Assembly: GCA_012845835.1 (NCBI GenBank)
Contig: JABAKD010000006.1
Span: 11,795,166-11,859,165, forward strand
Reading direction: 5' to 3'
From: Undaria pinnatifida
Lineage: Eukaryota > Sar > Phaeophyceae > Laminariales > Alariaceae
Length of the DNA stretch: 64,000 nucleotides
Below, piece by piece: positions 39,961 through 50,000 of this stretch. The notes beneath the pieces are model-generated. The model was not told where the DNA came from. It saw only the letters and a list, made by a program, of their open reading frames with translations, and ran no database searches. The position numbers and the translations under genes were made by a program. Position 1 is the first letter of the stretch. Each line of letters begins with the position of its first letter.

Positions 39961-40392
39961 CGTACCGGACCTGGTACCCTCGTGTATACCATACCCAAGA
40001 TAAGATAACACATTTCATAACATACCCATCAAGATGGATTTCAGAGACGATTTTACCCAAACCCGGCGAGAACGCACTACGAAAACGACGTATTTGGGAA
40101 GATATCGTCGGGCTCTTTCCATAGACGCGCCAGCCGGCGGTTACGCGCTCTCCGTTGCCAAGAAAACAAGCAAAGAAATTGGACGAGGGGGTAGTACTGT
40201 ACTGCTGCAGTTCATGACCAATCCCATGACGATACGGAAGCGACGACGAATTTGTTCAAATATTCAAAAACGAGATTATATACCTTGAGGGTAGACCCTT
40301 CTGGCGTGCAGCAAGGTATGCACTGCAGCCTCCGTGAAGTCCACGACAATCTCGGTCATGGCTTCATTCCACCTCTGGCGGGTGGTATCCAT
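21723..40392 (-). CDS. MAD2L2: REV7/MAD2L2 HORMA-domain protein
   Basis: Five exons in transcript order, all joining in phase: 40,392-40,284; 29,599-29,520; 23,606-23,382; 22,822-22,682; 21,911-21,723 (stop). The product is 247 residues; human REV7 is 211. The HORMA fold is recognisable throughout: [17 protein letters not shown] (first helix), [11 protein letters not shown] and [23 protein letters not shown] with [10 protein letters not shown] (central strands), a GCTF block, then WLLADSNDQ and RRLVPIK of the C-terminal safety belt. REV7 bridges REV1 and REV3 in DNA polymerase zeta for translesion synthesis, and has mitotic and repair roles in animals. Compared with the animal protein there is an acidic/Arg/Gln-rich insert of about 20 residues in exon 3, and a few residues may be missing before it. 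Intron 1 is 10.7 kb and intron 2 is 5.9 kb; both are filled by transposons. The acceptor of exon 2 (ggaaag) is weak. Confidence 0.88.
22535..22563 (+). repeat. (GGGT)n run with G-quadruplex potential
   Basis: Seven consecutive GGGT units, enough for an intramolecular G-quadruplex. Similar runs recur at 28,680-28,715 and 28,907-28,930. It lies in REV7 intron 4, where the transcript would carry the complementary C-rich strand. Confidence 0.9.
22811..22995 (-). repeat. Triplicated 3' splice site and start of REV7 exon 4
   Basis: The plus-strand block CTTCAACCTCCTGCCGTCGTT around the true acceptor (exon start 22,822) recurs near 22,889 (degenerate) and 22,969 (nearly identical). Each is followed by similar A-rich text and GTGTTACATT or GTAATGTACGAT. 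The period is about 74-82 bp, and the extra copies lie upstream in the intron. Confidence 0.9.
24722..25250 (-). mobile_element. SINE-like family B, copy 2, with purine tract
   Basis: Positions 24,722-25,085 are the inverted counterpart of 13,388-13,757 and 35,642-36,017, with a GTT-rich end (the CAA tail) at 24,724 and the core TGTGACCACGG in reverse. From 25,070 to 25,250 follows a GAAA/GGAAA purine tract at what would be the 5' side. It is in REV7 intron 2. Confidence 0.75.
25368..28005 (-). pseudogene. 5'-truncated LINE with decayed reverse transcriptase
   Basis: Minus-strand frames read in order: a linker with [12 protein letters not shown] (27,919-27,557); an RT block with [34 protein letters not shown] and [13 protein letters not shown] (27,495-26,728); after one in-frame [17 protein letters not shown] and the catalytic YADD (26,721-26,323); then FVYLGGAIT and a C-terminal domain with [12 protein letters not shown] and [11 protein letters not shown]. 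Frames shift at least three times. No AP endonuclease is present, so the copy is 5'-truncated near 28,005. This is a Jockey/I/CR1-style APE LINE C-terminal two thirds; clade not assigned. It lies in REV7 intron 2. Confidence 0.9.
28515..28540 (+). repeat. Poly(G) run
   Basis: More than twenty consecutive G after an alternating G/C lead-in. The length of such homopolymers is often unreliable in assemblies. Confidence 0.9.
28620..28990 (+). repeat. Tandem duplication of about 200 bp with GGTGG runs
   Basis: The block GTACTGCTGT...AGCACATGGTGG, a G-rich run, then GGTGAGTGTT...CGTGCCT occurs at about 28,636 and again at about 28,838. Both copies carry (GGTGGGTGG)n. Part of the pattern (GGGTGGG then GAAACAAACATGC) is also seen near 22,560. 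Confidence 0.8.
29315..29345 (-). repeat. Degenerate copy of the REV7 exon 2 end and 5' splice site
   Basis: ACTAACCTGAAACATGTAGT (and nine more matching-register bases) aligns with the true exon end at 29,515-29,543 at 24 of 29 positions. On the minus strand it still encodes an in-frame-looking NYMFQ followed by GTTAGT. It lies 200 bp into the intron. Confidence 0.8.
30290..30625. repeat. AT-rich microsatellites and a 20-bp minisatellite
   Basis: 30,290-30,392 consists of interleaved AGTAGTACAGT and GGATATAGTATATA units. 30,540-30,620 holds about four copies of a 20-bp unit (CCGCCTTATATCGG core). Both are in REV7 intron 1. Confidence 0.85.
31040..31400. repeat. Series of C-rich tracts
   Basis: Three blocks dominated by runs of C (about 31,050-31,105, 31,215-31,250 and 31,345-31,385). 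No gene is seen. The last one abuts the dispersed repeat that starts near 31,385. Confidence 0.8.
31385..31710 (+). repeat. Dispersed repeat family D, uninterrupted copy
   Basis: This copy matches, block by block, the interrupted copy spread over 34,060-36,120. Both preserve a reading frame with [13 protein letters not shown] just before TTTCCGCGCACAGA. Downstream it continues CTGGCACAAGCTACACTGTA, then GTTCCAAGGGGAGTCGCCGA, then CCTTAATGAGGACACACACC. It supplies the empty target sites for two insertions in the other copy. Element class unknown. Confidence 0.8.
34231..35271. mobile_element. Inserted DNA element of 1,041 bp with short terminal inverted repeats and GTA target duplication
   Basis: Left end CGAGCTGGGCCGGC, right end GCCGGCCCAACTC; inverted, these match at 12 of 13 positions. 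The element is flanked by GTA at 34,228-34,230 and 35,272-35,274. The empty site at 31,555-31,570 has a single GTA. No transposase is seen, so it is non-autonomous. A 3-bp duplication with 13-bp termini does not by itself identify the superfamily. The interior is AT-rich with short frames on both strands that I do not consider genes. Confidence 0.85.
35297..36016 (+). mobile_element. SINE-like family B, copy 3, apparently longer at its 5' side
   Basis: The copy interrupts family D between GTCGCCGACCT and ATCCTTAATGAGG, which are nearly adjacent at 31,575-31,597. Positions 35,642-36,016 match the other family-B copies and end in a CAA tail directly at the target. The preceding 345 bp (35,297-35,641) has no counterpart at the other two copies and may be the full-length 5' part or an earlier insertion. 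Confidence 0.7.
36265..36870 (+). repeat. Minisatellite, unit about 40-45 bp (GGGTACGGGTATG)
   Basis: More than a dozen degenerate units of the form TTCCGGGTACGGGTATG...TACAGAACTTCCAGAAG. The unit contains a partial palindrome (ACTTCCAGAAGTTC). The array ends in overlapping CCCGGGTA palindromes. A second array of the same unit lies at 37,515-37,935. Confidence 0.9.
37515..37935 (+). repeat. Second array of the GGGTACGGGTATG minisatellite
   Basis: About ten units, ending like the first array in CCGGGTA/TACCCGG-type palindromic text. The 640-bp spacer (36,871-37,514) is unrelated, A-rich and without genes. Confidence 0.9.
38180..38560 (+). repeat. Dispersed repeat family E, copy 1, with hairpin
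   Basis: Matches 47,650-48,030 in several blocks: GCCGATCA, CACAGCACAG, CTCTGCACAAGC, GCACCAAATC, CCTCTTCTTTCT, then GCGCGAGCGTAGCGGG. The last block folds into a 9-bp stem with a GTCA loop (38,510-38,531, one G-T pair). Confidence 0.8.
39600..39960 (+). mobile_element. SINE-like family C, copy 2, with a long (CAA)n tail
   Basis: Counterpart of 15,615-15,915 in opposite orientation. It carries TGTGACCACGGACG, then AGTTAACGTGAGAC, then about 27 CAA units (39,880-39,960). A tRNA-like AGTTGGTTAG stretch lies near the start (39,628), but no B box is evident. The tail length suggests a fairly recent insertion. Confidence 0.8.
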
Positions 40393-41779
40393 GCTGCCCT
40401 CGCTTCTGCTAGACACCGGTCGCTTATAAGTATCACCTCGTGCACAGCAATTTTGCGATTTTGCAGCTTTGAACCGCCATCGGGAGTTCGATTGGTTCTT
40501 GAGGCGTTAGTTCTTGTCGATTTGGTTCGATTTTGGATTGGGGTACAAACACCTCGGGCCAACTGTAAACTACAACCGATACTTCAGGGTTCCGCCGCAA
40601 TCTGGGATAATACAGGATCTACTAGACCCACATGATCCTACATGATTCTACGAGGTACGTGTGTATCCGCACGTACATATCACACTCATTGCACTGGTAT
40701 CGCCGAAGCGCCTCGTGCTGCTCCGTACCAAAGGCTGGTATCTATCCTTAACAACGAACCGATCCGACACTCTCTGAAAATGTCTACGTACTAACTCGTG
40801 TATACCAGTCGCGTATGCATGCTTCCTACCAGATGACCACGTATGGTATGTTAACGACAGCGAAATCGATAGGTTACGATGGACTACTCGTACCTGGTAC
40901 TCCGTTGTGCCAGAGCAGCAAGGTAACTATTCTCGATAAAACACTATTGATTTCTTATAATATTAAACTAGACTAGTAGTCATAATGTTACTGAAATAAT
41001 ACTGTTGTTGTGATGCTACTGCAAACGCGTCTGGCGCCAGTAAGAAGATGCAAACCCGTACAAGTACAACAAAACTAAGTATAACGAGTAAGTACAAATC
41101 TTGCACATTACCTCGCGCAACAAACTGTGATGCCTAGCTAACTAGACTAATAACTAGTCGGCGGCTTACGCTTATGAATAGTTACTTTTAATATATTATG
41201 GCCAGCAGACTTGCAGACGTACAGCTTTGGTTGTAAGTGCTTGTGCAACCTTGACAGTCTCCACCTCTCTTGGCATCTATTATTGTTTTTTTTCTGTTAC
41301 TTTGTATAGCATTGCAACAAGGCTACGAGTATCGATTGCCGCCGAAAATGCTGCGCAAAATTACAGAGAGGAAAGCACGAGTCTACTTTTTAAACAGAAA
41401 AAAATCTGTTCGCATACACGGATACATACTGGTATGATGTTACGTGGCTTCATTCAGACCCATGTATAGAAGAAGCGATAAAAAAAACGCCGAATGCGAT
41501 ATTATCATTCCCCAGGAATAGCTTTCAACATTAATATTGATAATAATAATAGCTCGAATGACTGTCACCATGCTGCATGACGCGTGTCGCACAGTTCTTC
41601 ACATTGCTGTCAGGACGCCTTCTCCACTCTATCGGCCCGCGGAGGGCTTGATGGGGTTCGATGCTTCAATGATCAGTTTTGTGTGACGTTTTTTCCCTTG
41701 ATGGGGTTCGATGCTTCAATGAAATCCCAATGGAGTTCAAAGGTTTGCAGACTTCGATGCAAATCGATAAGTGGAAAAA

Positions 41780-41930
41780 CGCTGAACCCAATGCGCGATA
41801 AAAAGCAAGGCACATGTACCGGGGGAGATGAAGGGATTACTCCTGCGACTAGGGCTTGTCCAAAAGGTCGACGAGGGTGAAAACTCAGACGACTTGAGCT
41901 GGGAAGTAAAATTGATCACCGAAGACAAAC
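41780..41930 (+). mobile_element. SINE family A fragment
   Basis: ATGCGCGATAAAAA, then ACCGGGGGAGATGAAGGGA, then GGCTTGTCC align with the reverse strand of the 59,070-59,371 element, with decay in the core. The tRNA-like head is missing. Confidence 0.6.
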
Positions 41931-43719
41931 AAACGCTTATTTAGTCCAGCATGTAATCGGAATGTAATTGTTGGATCGGACACATTTGGACTCTCCGGCA
42001 CAACCTCAGTAAGCTGCGACTACTGTTAATTACCTTCTTTTGTACCCAGGATTGTCGCCACAATAACGAAAAAAACACACGACACATTCCACCCTCTCGT
42101 GCGGGCGCGTCGTGCTGTATTAATAGTACGATTAAAGGTATCATCCTACTCGGGCGCTGTGCAGACCCTTGCAACCCGGCGTAATATGTAAAGGCAGTAT
42201 TTTTCCGAGCAGTCCAGGTAGCGTCGTTGGTCGATGGTGCCAATCGTTAGGTTTACTAGTCGTGGTATTTTCAAGCCCCAAAGTGGGCAATTAATGGCAG
42301 TAGTTTTGTCTTCAAATTGAAGGCCAGCAAGTATCAACATGATCAAAATGATGATGATTGAAACGTGGCATTCTTCGGTTGATGTTGACGTCGCAATATA
42401 AAAAAAACGGGGACGAAATTGATTACGATTGGGGCTAACTTGACGCAGGCACGCCAATGCACGTTCTGCAGATGCAATAGCAAAAAATTCAATGCCCGTG
42501 CCGAAAATCTGCAGATGCAAAAGCACTTCCCTAACGCGTCCGCGCCAAAAGACAGGTGTAGACTACAGGTGTACTCTACAGTAGCACACGATGGCACTAC
42601 GAAAGATATCTACCAGGAAATCATTCGTTGCCGGTGAAGCACACATGCACATCCCGCAGATGCAACAATACTCAACTCGCGCGCCCGTGCAAAATTCTGC
42701 AGATGCAACAACTCTCCGCTAGCAGCGCGTCCGCCACAACAGAAGAGATGACAGGTGTAGATGTGTAGACTACAGGTACGCTACAGCGTGTAGCACGCGA
42801 TTGCACTCTTAATCGCTAGGCATACCGCAGCTCTACCAGCAGGCATACTGTAGGTTTGCCATCGAGTATAACGGTATATACTCTGAAGGGTACCCGGGTA
42901 CCTACCCGAGAATAGCATGTACACCCCACCGAACACACCCTTGCACCATCAACATCAACATCAACATCAACATTGACATCAACATCAACATCAACACCAG
43001 TCTACCCGGGTGTAGTCATAATCTCGAAACATCCTGGAATGTTCAACAGCTCCGGAGCATTAACATCAGCGCACGTCTACTCTGGTATACCTGGTGCAAT
43101 ACATGTATAGCCCAAACATCCTGGAATGCAAAGGCGTTTTAAAGTCACACTACTTGAAACTAGCATAGGATACATTTCGGAGTGGTAACAACGTTAACCG
43201 CCGAACTCCGTCCGTGAATCGGCGTGCATTCTCCTTGGCCTCTTCTCCGTACGGGTTGGTGGCAGTGAAGGCATGCCACACACGCTTTGCCACGTTCACA
43301 CCAGCCACCAGCCACCAGACACCAGACACCAGTGTACCCCCATGTAGCCGTTACCTTGAAACACACCCACGAATGCTCAACTGCTAAAATTCTGAACGCT
43401 CAACCTCTAGACATCCTGGAGCGGAGTAGTCAAGCGCCAAAGTCAGTGAGTGAACTGGCGTGCATCTCCCTTGGCCTTTTTTCCGTACGGGTTGGTAGCA
43501 CTGAAGGCATGGCCACCGCCCCCTCCCTCGGCCGATTTTCTCCTGCCTTGGTCGCGCTCCTTACCCCCCCCCCGCCCCTTCTGGCCCCTCGCGCTGAGCT
43601 TGAGGTCCACCTGCCGTCAAAATGTCCACCAAAATAAATGTTAAACGGCAATCGAATGTCAGCGATCAACACCAAAATTCAATTCAAATCCATTATCAGA
43701 GGGAATACCGGCCCCTCTG

Positions 43720-43815
43720 CAGGTACGTTCCCCCGGGGGGGAAGGGACGACACCTGTGACCACGGCTTGTCCTCAAGATGGGAAGCAAAAACGATCTTGA
43801 CCACTAAAAAAAGAC
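43720..43815 (+). mobile_element. SINE family A fragment
   Basis: GGGGAAGGGACGACACCTGTG followed by ACCACGGCTTGTCCT matches the 59,070-59,371 element on its reverse strand almost exactly. Only this core part is clear. Confidence 0.7.
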
Positions 43816-44050
43816 GTGGATCATCGCACTACACGGCAAAAAGGTGCAGAGGCCACAAACATCAACAGCCGCCTTATATCATAGCCACGTTGGAAACATA
43901 CTACTTCGTGCTAATGTCTAAAACTATTACATGACTCGTAATACTAATAGCATACTTAAAAGGTGAGTGGCTATATCATATATCCGGCCGTCACACATGA
44001 ACTAGGTTTAAGCTTTACATGAAAAACTCGCATCGCACGGCAGGCTAGCA

Positions 44051-47000
44051 TCAGGCTACCATGATGTCGGATACGCTGAGCATGTAGCACTTGCTCACCC
44101 TCGGTGGTACGGTAAAGCCGAATGCCCTCGCCACCGCTTGTAAGTCCAGCTCGTGCACATCGTAGATGTTCTTAAGGGAGTGAGACGAGTACGCCAGCAG
44201 GTACGATCGGTACGCCTGAAGGAGGGTAGGAGCACAAGCACAACATCGGTGGAACAACGTTAAGATGTGCCAGGCGTATGCTTCAATCTGACAACATTTT
44301 CACCCTCGACGTTTGAAGATACGGTGTGCCTATCGTCTTTCTCTTTCTTCGGCCTCTTGCGACTGAACTAAAACCACAGAAATCAAATACGGATATAAAA
44401 AACGAGACGTCTCCGTCGTTTCGCCAACAGCGAGCATAGCCAATGAGTCCGTTCGATCCTGGATCATGGACCCATCCCTACCGTAATATTAATAGCATTG
44501 CTTTCCTTGAAGGAAGAAAGGAAGCCATCGGTACCAGAGTGAAAATAAAATACGTACAGCGTACGAAACAACATATTTTTAAATTGCTGTAGTTCGTATA
44601 AGATGTGTTGCGTCACATGCTCAAGTTCCGATGTCGCTACTCCTACAATGATATGTACACCTGTGACCTGTGACACTACTGGTGCAAATACAACAGAGAC
44701 TACTGATAGATATATACAAAAAGTGAAAACGCAGCACGAATGATTTTCGCTCTCTCACCTCCCTGGCAGACTTGTTTTCGATAACGCGGCCACGTCACAG
44801 CTCTACGTATGATACTAATGGTGTAAATAGTAAAAACACGCCACGAAGATACACATAGCACGATGGTGATATTAATGGTATGATATGTCCAGTAACTGTG
44901 AAAAGGGAGGCAGTGCGTTTTCACGTGAGTACACGCAGGGACGGAGAATGACGATGTTCGATGCATTGTGTGGTAAGGTATGAACTGTGAACTGCACGTT
45001 GTCAGAAGGCAAAAAAAAAAAAAACTATCCATCTGTATCTGTAATCTGTATCTATCTGTATAACACCAATCCCATAGGGGGCGATTTTGGCTTTTCCTTT
45101 CTTACCTCCCTGGCGGACTTGTTCAGGTAGTAGTTCTTCTCGATGAGGCGGGAAAGCTGCGACTGCACGTTCGCAACCTTCTTCACCGGGAACTCGTACT
45201 CGTTCAGCTTCGCCTGGCCAAAAAAAAACTTCAAGGTCAACTTAAACTTCAAGTTTTGAGTTCAATTAACAATTCAACCACAAGCTTGAATTCAATCACA
45301 AGTTCAACTTCAAGTTCAATACAGTCAACCCCGCTTTAAGGACGCTCGTAGTAAGGAAACTCCGCGCTTTAAGGACGACTTTTTTTCCGGACCGAGGGGG
45401 CCGACAGACAGTATAAATACAGGGGTATACACTATTAAGGACGAAACCCCGCTTTAAGGACGCTTCTTTCAAGAAGAACCATGTGCGTCCTTAAAGCGGG
45501 GTTGACTGTAATGAGTTCAACGCCAACTTCACGCACAATCTCAATCACAAGTTGTTGATGTTGAGGGTCCAGATTTCCACCCCAAGGAGGGCGGGGGATT
45601 ACGAACATACCACTACTGACAACAACTCCACTACCAAATATAGTGTAGGTTAGTGTAGGCATGGCAGCAATAGGTTATACTGCTGATAGCGTAGTTGACA
45701 AGAAAACTCAAACTAGAAGGCAGTTGAAGGTCCAGATGTCTACCCTGTGGGAAAATTAGGAATACGAAGAAGCAAAAAACGGATAAGTTATATCCGAAAT
45801 GTGTGCGCGACAACATACTAAATTCCACCACAGCACAACACAAAACAAAATGAAACATTCAAACGATGTACCCGGCGCAGGGTATCTGGCCAACGAAGAC
45901 TAAAAACAAGTAAGTGCAATGGGCAAGGGCAGTAAGTGCACGGCGTGCTGACCTCAGGTGCCTTGAGATACCTTAGTGCACCTGGTAAAAAAGACAAATG
46001 AAAAAGTGCATGGCGTGCTGACCTTGGCTGCCCGGAGATACCTAAGGAAGCCCACCTCCTCCGGCAGCAAGAACAGCAGTGCCCTGCACCGCACGGCACA
46101 AAGCAGCAGAAATGGCCGTATCTGGGTCAGCGCGGACGTAGCACACCTCGTTCGAGTTTGCTTTTCAGAGTGCGCATTTGGGTTTCAACATAGCCAGGAC
46201 TCACAAGAAAAGAGGACAGCTGACTAGTCGTAAATGTAGTGTATACCTGCCCGCTATCCTTCCATTTGCCATCTGACAAGTTGTAGCGCTTGCCCCCGTC
46301 ATGTCATCCACAGAGAAAGGACATACCGGAACCGGAAATCTGTATATATTATATACTCCAGTATGTTGTAGTTTAGACGTACATACACCATACACCATAG
46401 ACGCACGGTGGGGGCGCGCCTAACTTTTCTATTCCTCTTGACTTCAAAAATTCCATACGAACACATACGAACCTCTCCAAAAAACACGTTTGACAAAAAT
46501 GAAAAGTGAACGTGAACGTTAACGTGCAGCCCGATCAACACTACTATACTTACTATACTATACTATACTATACTACTATGGTGCTATACTATACAATTAT
46601 ACTATGCTATTATACTTCGTATAGTATTCTAACCAACCAACCGACCATAGTATGTTATGAATACCAACTATAGTGTATTATGAATACCAACCATAATGTA
46701 TTATTAATACCAACCATAATGTATTATGAATACCAACCATAGTGTATTACTGATATCAACCATAGCGTATTATTAATACCAACGATACGAGTGTATTATG
46801 AATACCAACCATTTCTAATATCAACCATAGCGTATTATTAATACCAACTATACGAGTGTATTATGAATACCAACCATAGCGTATTATGAATACCAACCAT
46901 AGTTTAATATTAATATCAACCATAGATATAATTACATTTGTCCTCGAAATTTTTTTAAACCTTTTTCACTTGGTTAATGGGACCTGCTCCGCTCTCAGCG

Positions 47001-50000
47001 CTCCCACTTGGAACACGCCTGCCTAAACCCCCCTCTCGGAGAACCTTCCCGGCATTCTTCGCGTTCCTTACTTTCTTCGCTTTCTTCGTTTCCTTTTTTC
47101 CCGTTTCTCTTTTTATTTTCTTCATTCCGTAACTTTATCCAACGTATGATCTACGACTCTACGACGCATCTACGGCGCAAAGTCGTGAGATGTTGAAGTT
47201 GACTGCCGGCTTTTTAGTGTTCTACGAGTAGGCACCGACTTTCAGCTCCCTACGCTGGCCACCTGTCGCCGTAGCGCTTCCCCACCACTTTACAACTCGG
47301 AGGGCGAGATAGTACATACCGGTACTACTACACCAGGTTTGTACATACCATCAGATACTACGCTGTTGGATCACATGCACGCCCAGCTCAGATCAATCCG
47401 GCTATATATGGCCCAGCAGCGCAGCGTAGCGCCGTGCGGAGCCGTTCGATACACGAAACGCCAATAGTACATACCTGTACTACTACACCAACCAGGTTTG
47501 TACGTACCATCAGATACTACGCTGTTGGATCACATGCACGCCCAGCTCAGATCAATCCGGCTATATATGGCCCAGCAGCGCAGCGTAGCGCCGTGCGGAG
47601 CCATGCGGTGCGGTGCCGTGCCCTTCGCTGCGGTGCTGTGTCGCTGCGCTGTGTGCTTTCTTTCGAACATAGAGCAGTACCGGGTATAATGCGTGTGTTG
47701 TGTACGGAGTACTACTTTTCCTCTTTTTTCTTTTTCTATAGGTTATGTATTTGATCTTTCACGGCCCCCTGTTTTTTCCCCCACGCAAATTACCCCCGTA
47801 CTGCCGATCAGAACGTAACACCGGTAACAAAGGCACACAGCACAGGTGAGCACAACAGGGCAATTTGCTCTGCACAAGCAGCTCTTGGCATTATCAAATC
47901 GCTGTTCGCACCAAATCGTGGGCCTCTTCTTTCTGCCCCCTTTACATAGTCTATGTTTTTACTTGCATTCTTCCCTGCCTTGCGCGAGCGTAGCGGGCGG
48001 CGTCAGCCGCCCGCGGAGCGGAGCCCTTGTATTGTATTACTAATACCAGCCATAGTGTACTATTAATACAAACCATAGTATATTGTTAATACAAACCATA
48101 GTATAATATTAATAAAACCTTAGTGTATCAACCATAGTGCCATAGTTAGGGCATATGCTCGAGTGAGGAGCCCCATGAATATAAAAATATCAAATATCAA
48201 ATATCAAATATCAAATATACTGCCAACAACTTGTACCCTCCAGCCTATCGTAGCATGCTACTAGTAGCTGCTACCAGTAGCTGCTACCAATATGTGCTAC
48301 GAGTATGTGCTACGAGTATGTGCTACCTACTACCTGGTATATGCTATGCGCCACATAGTTGATTTCCGTGTGTGTATACCTGCCCTCTCCACTCTGTCCT
48401 CTGGCGGTTCGGCCGACCCTGTGTATGTACTCGGCAGTTTGGTCTGGAGGGTCGAATTGGATTATCCAGTCCACCGCAGGGATGTCCAGACCTCGGGCGG
48501 CGACGTCCGTGCATAGCAGCACCCCGGAGTCCTACGAGATCAAGAGACCAAGTGTATTAACAGTTGTTGCTGTTGCTGCCATGTTAGGAACATGCTATTA
48601 ATAGGAACGCGCTTTCTGTTATTTCCACAAAAAATACTCAACGGTACAAATAAACACGAAACAGGGTGCAAGAACAGCAGGCTGGTATGTGCAGAGTTAT
48701 AATAAATCGTTTAGCCGATACACTGAAGTTAGTGTAGAACGCCCCCTCTCCCAAATAAGAAACCCAGCCTGGTTAGTGCATACAGTTAGTGGGTTTCTTA
48801 TCACGGTACTATGGTATTAGTCTATGGTATTATGGTATTATGGTATTATAGGTCCCGTACTCTTGCACGACAGCAAGAAACAACACGGCAGTTTTGTAGC
48901 CGTGTTTTGAATCTGAGTGCCTACGGAAGCTAAGTTAATTGCGTGGGTGTGTACCGTTCAGCCAGCACAACAGTACGTACCGTACATAGCAGTACGTAGC
49001 GCCTATTCATAGTGATAGTGATGCATGAACGCCTCGTGTCGTACAACTAATATTTCTATTAACAGTATTAACAGTATTAACAGTATTAACAGTATTAACA
49101 GTATTAATACTACACTATTATTATGACAGGGATATAGTTGGACCTCGTACCTCGTACTGGTACCTCGTACTGGTTGGTACCTCGTAAGTTCCTGGTAAGT
49201 ATTAAAGTATTATACCTTGTAGTAGAGTCGGTTATCAACAGTACGTTGATATACAATAGTGTAGTATGACACCAACACGTGCAACGAGACAGGAGCACAG
49301 CTAGCTTACTCTACTGCACTACTCACAAGCAAAAAACATACCAGGGTATTTGGTACCCGCTACCCAGTATTTATTGCTGCGCACTTAAGACCACATTGGC
49401 ACAACCCACATGAAGCTAAGGTGCTATCATGCTTGTCACTATGGCACCTGGTTCGCTTTGGTATCGTCGAGCTTATTCTGACCCAAAACGACCATCCTGG
49501 TATAATGTATACCTGGTATACCATGTACCAGGTATCTTTTAGCTAACGTAGTAGAAAGGCTGACCTGCTTGCAGAACTGGAAGAAGGACGTGGTGCGCTT
49601 TTGCTGCTTTTGGCGGCCGTGGATGTCCATAACGGGGATGTCGATGTAGTTCAGCAGCTCAGAGTGGAACTTCACCGAGTTGCACGAAGAGAAAAACACC
49701 TGGACATCAACGTCATATGGGCATTGCAACGGGATTACATCTACATGACAACAAGAGAGTCATAAACATGACAAAGAGATCACACGATTAGACCATGGCA
49801 TGAACATCACAACAACATTTTTTTGTTAACTTTTTCGGGTGACATGTTTCTCGCCATGTTCCTTTTGTGGGTGGGGTTATTCAAGAAGGTGAAGAGAAGA
49901 GGAGAACATTACCATTGCTAACATTTATGGTTTGATCTTCATATCATGTTCTCACCATAGCCTTTTCTTGAAGGTGAAGGAGACGAACACTACTAATATC

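Larger units (their letters stand above)
40393..44050. other. Intergenic region between HAS1 and REV7
   Basis: This 3.66-kb region must hold the REV7 promoter (right of 40,392) and the HAS1 3' UTR (left of 44,051). Besides SINE-A fragments it contains a 25-bp direct repeat (TTGATGGGGTTCGATGCTTC... at 41,648 and 41,698), a CATCAA hexamer repeat at 42,950-42,995, and a loose duplication (CTTGGCC..TTCCGTACGGGTTGGT near 43,235 and 43,470). No TATA box or further gene is supported. Confidence 0.5.

Noticed and set aside
39799-40008. Poly-Gln or poly-Val frame
   Set aside because: Produced by the CAA tail of a SINE-like element.
40034-40288. Plus-strand frame starting [12 protein letters not shown]
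   Set aside because: It looked like a possible first exon, but it abuts and overlaps antisense the well-supported first exon and donor of REV7, and no continuation was found.
46201-46541. Minus-strand frames in HAS1 intron 11
   Set aside because: No similarity to any helicase part. Only the short GTGTATACCTGCCC match to the exon 11 donor is of note, and it is weak.
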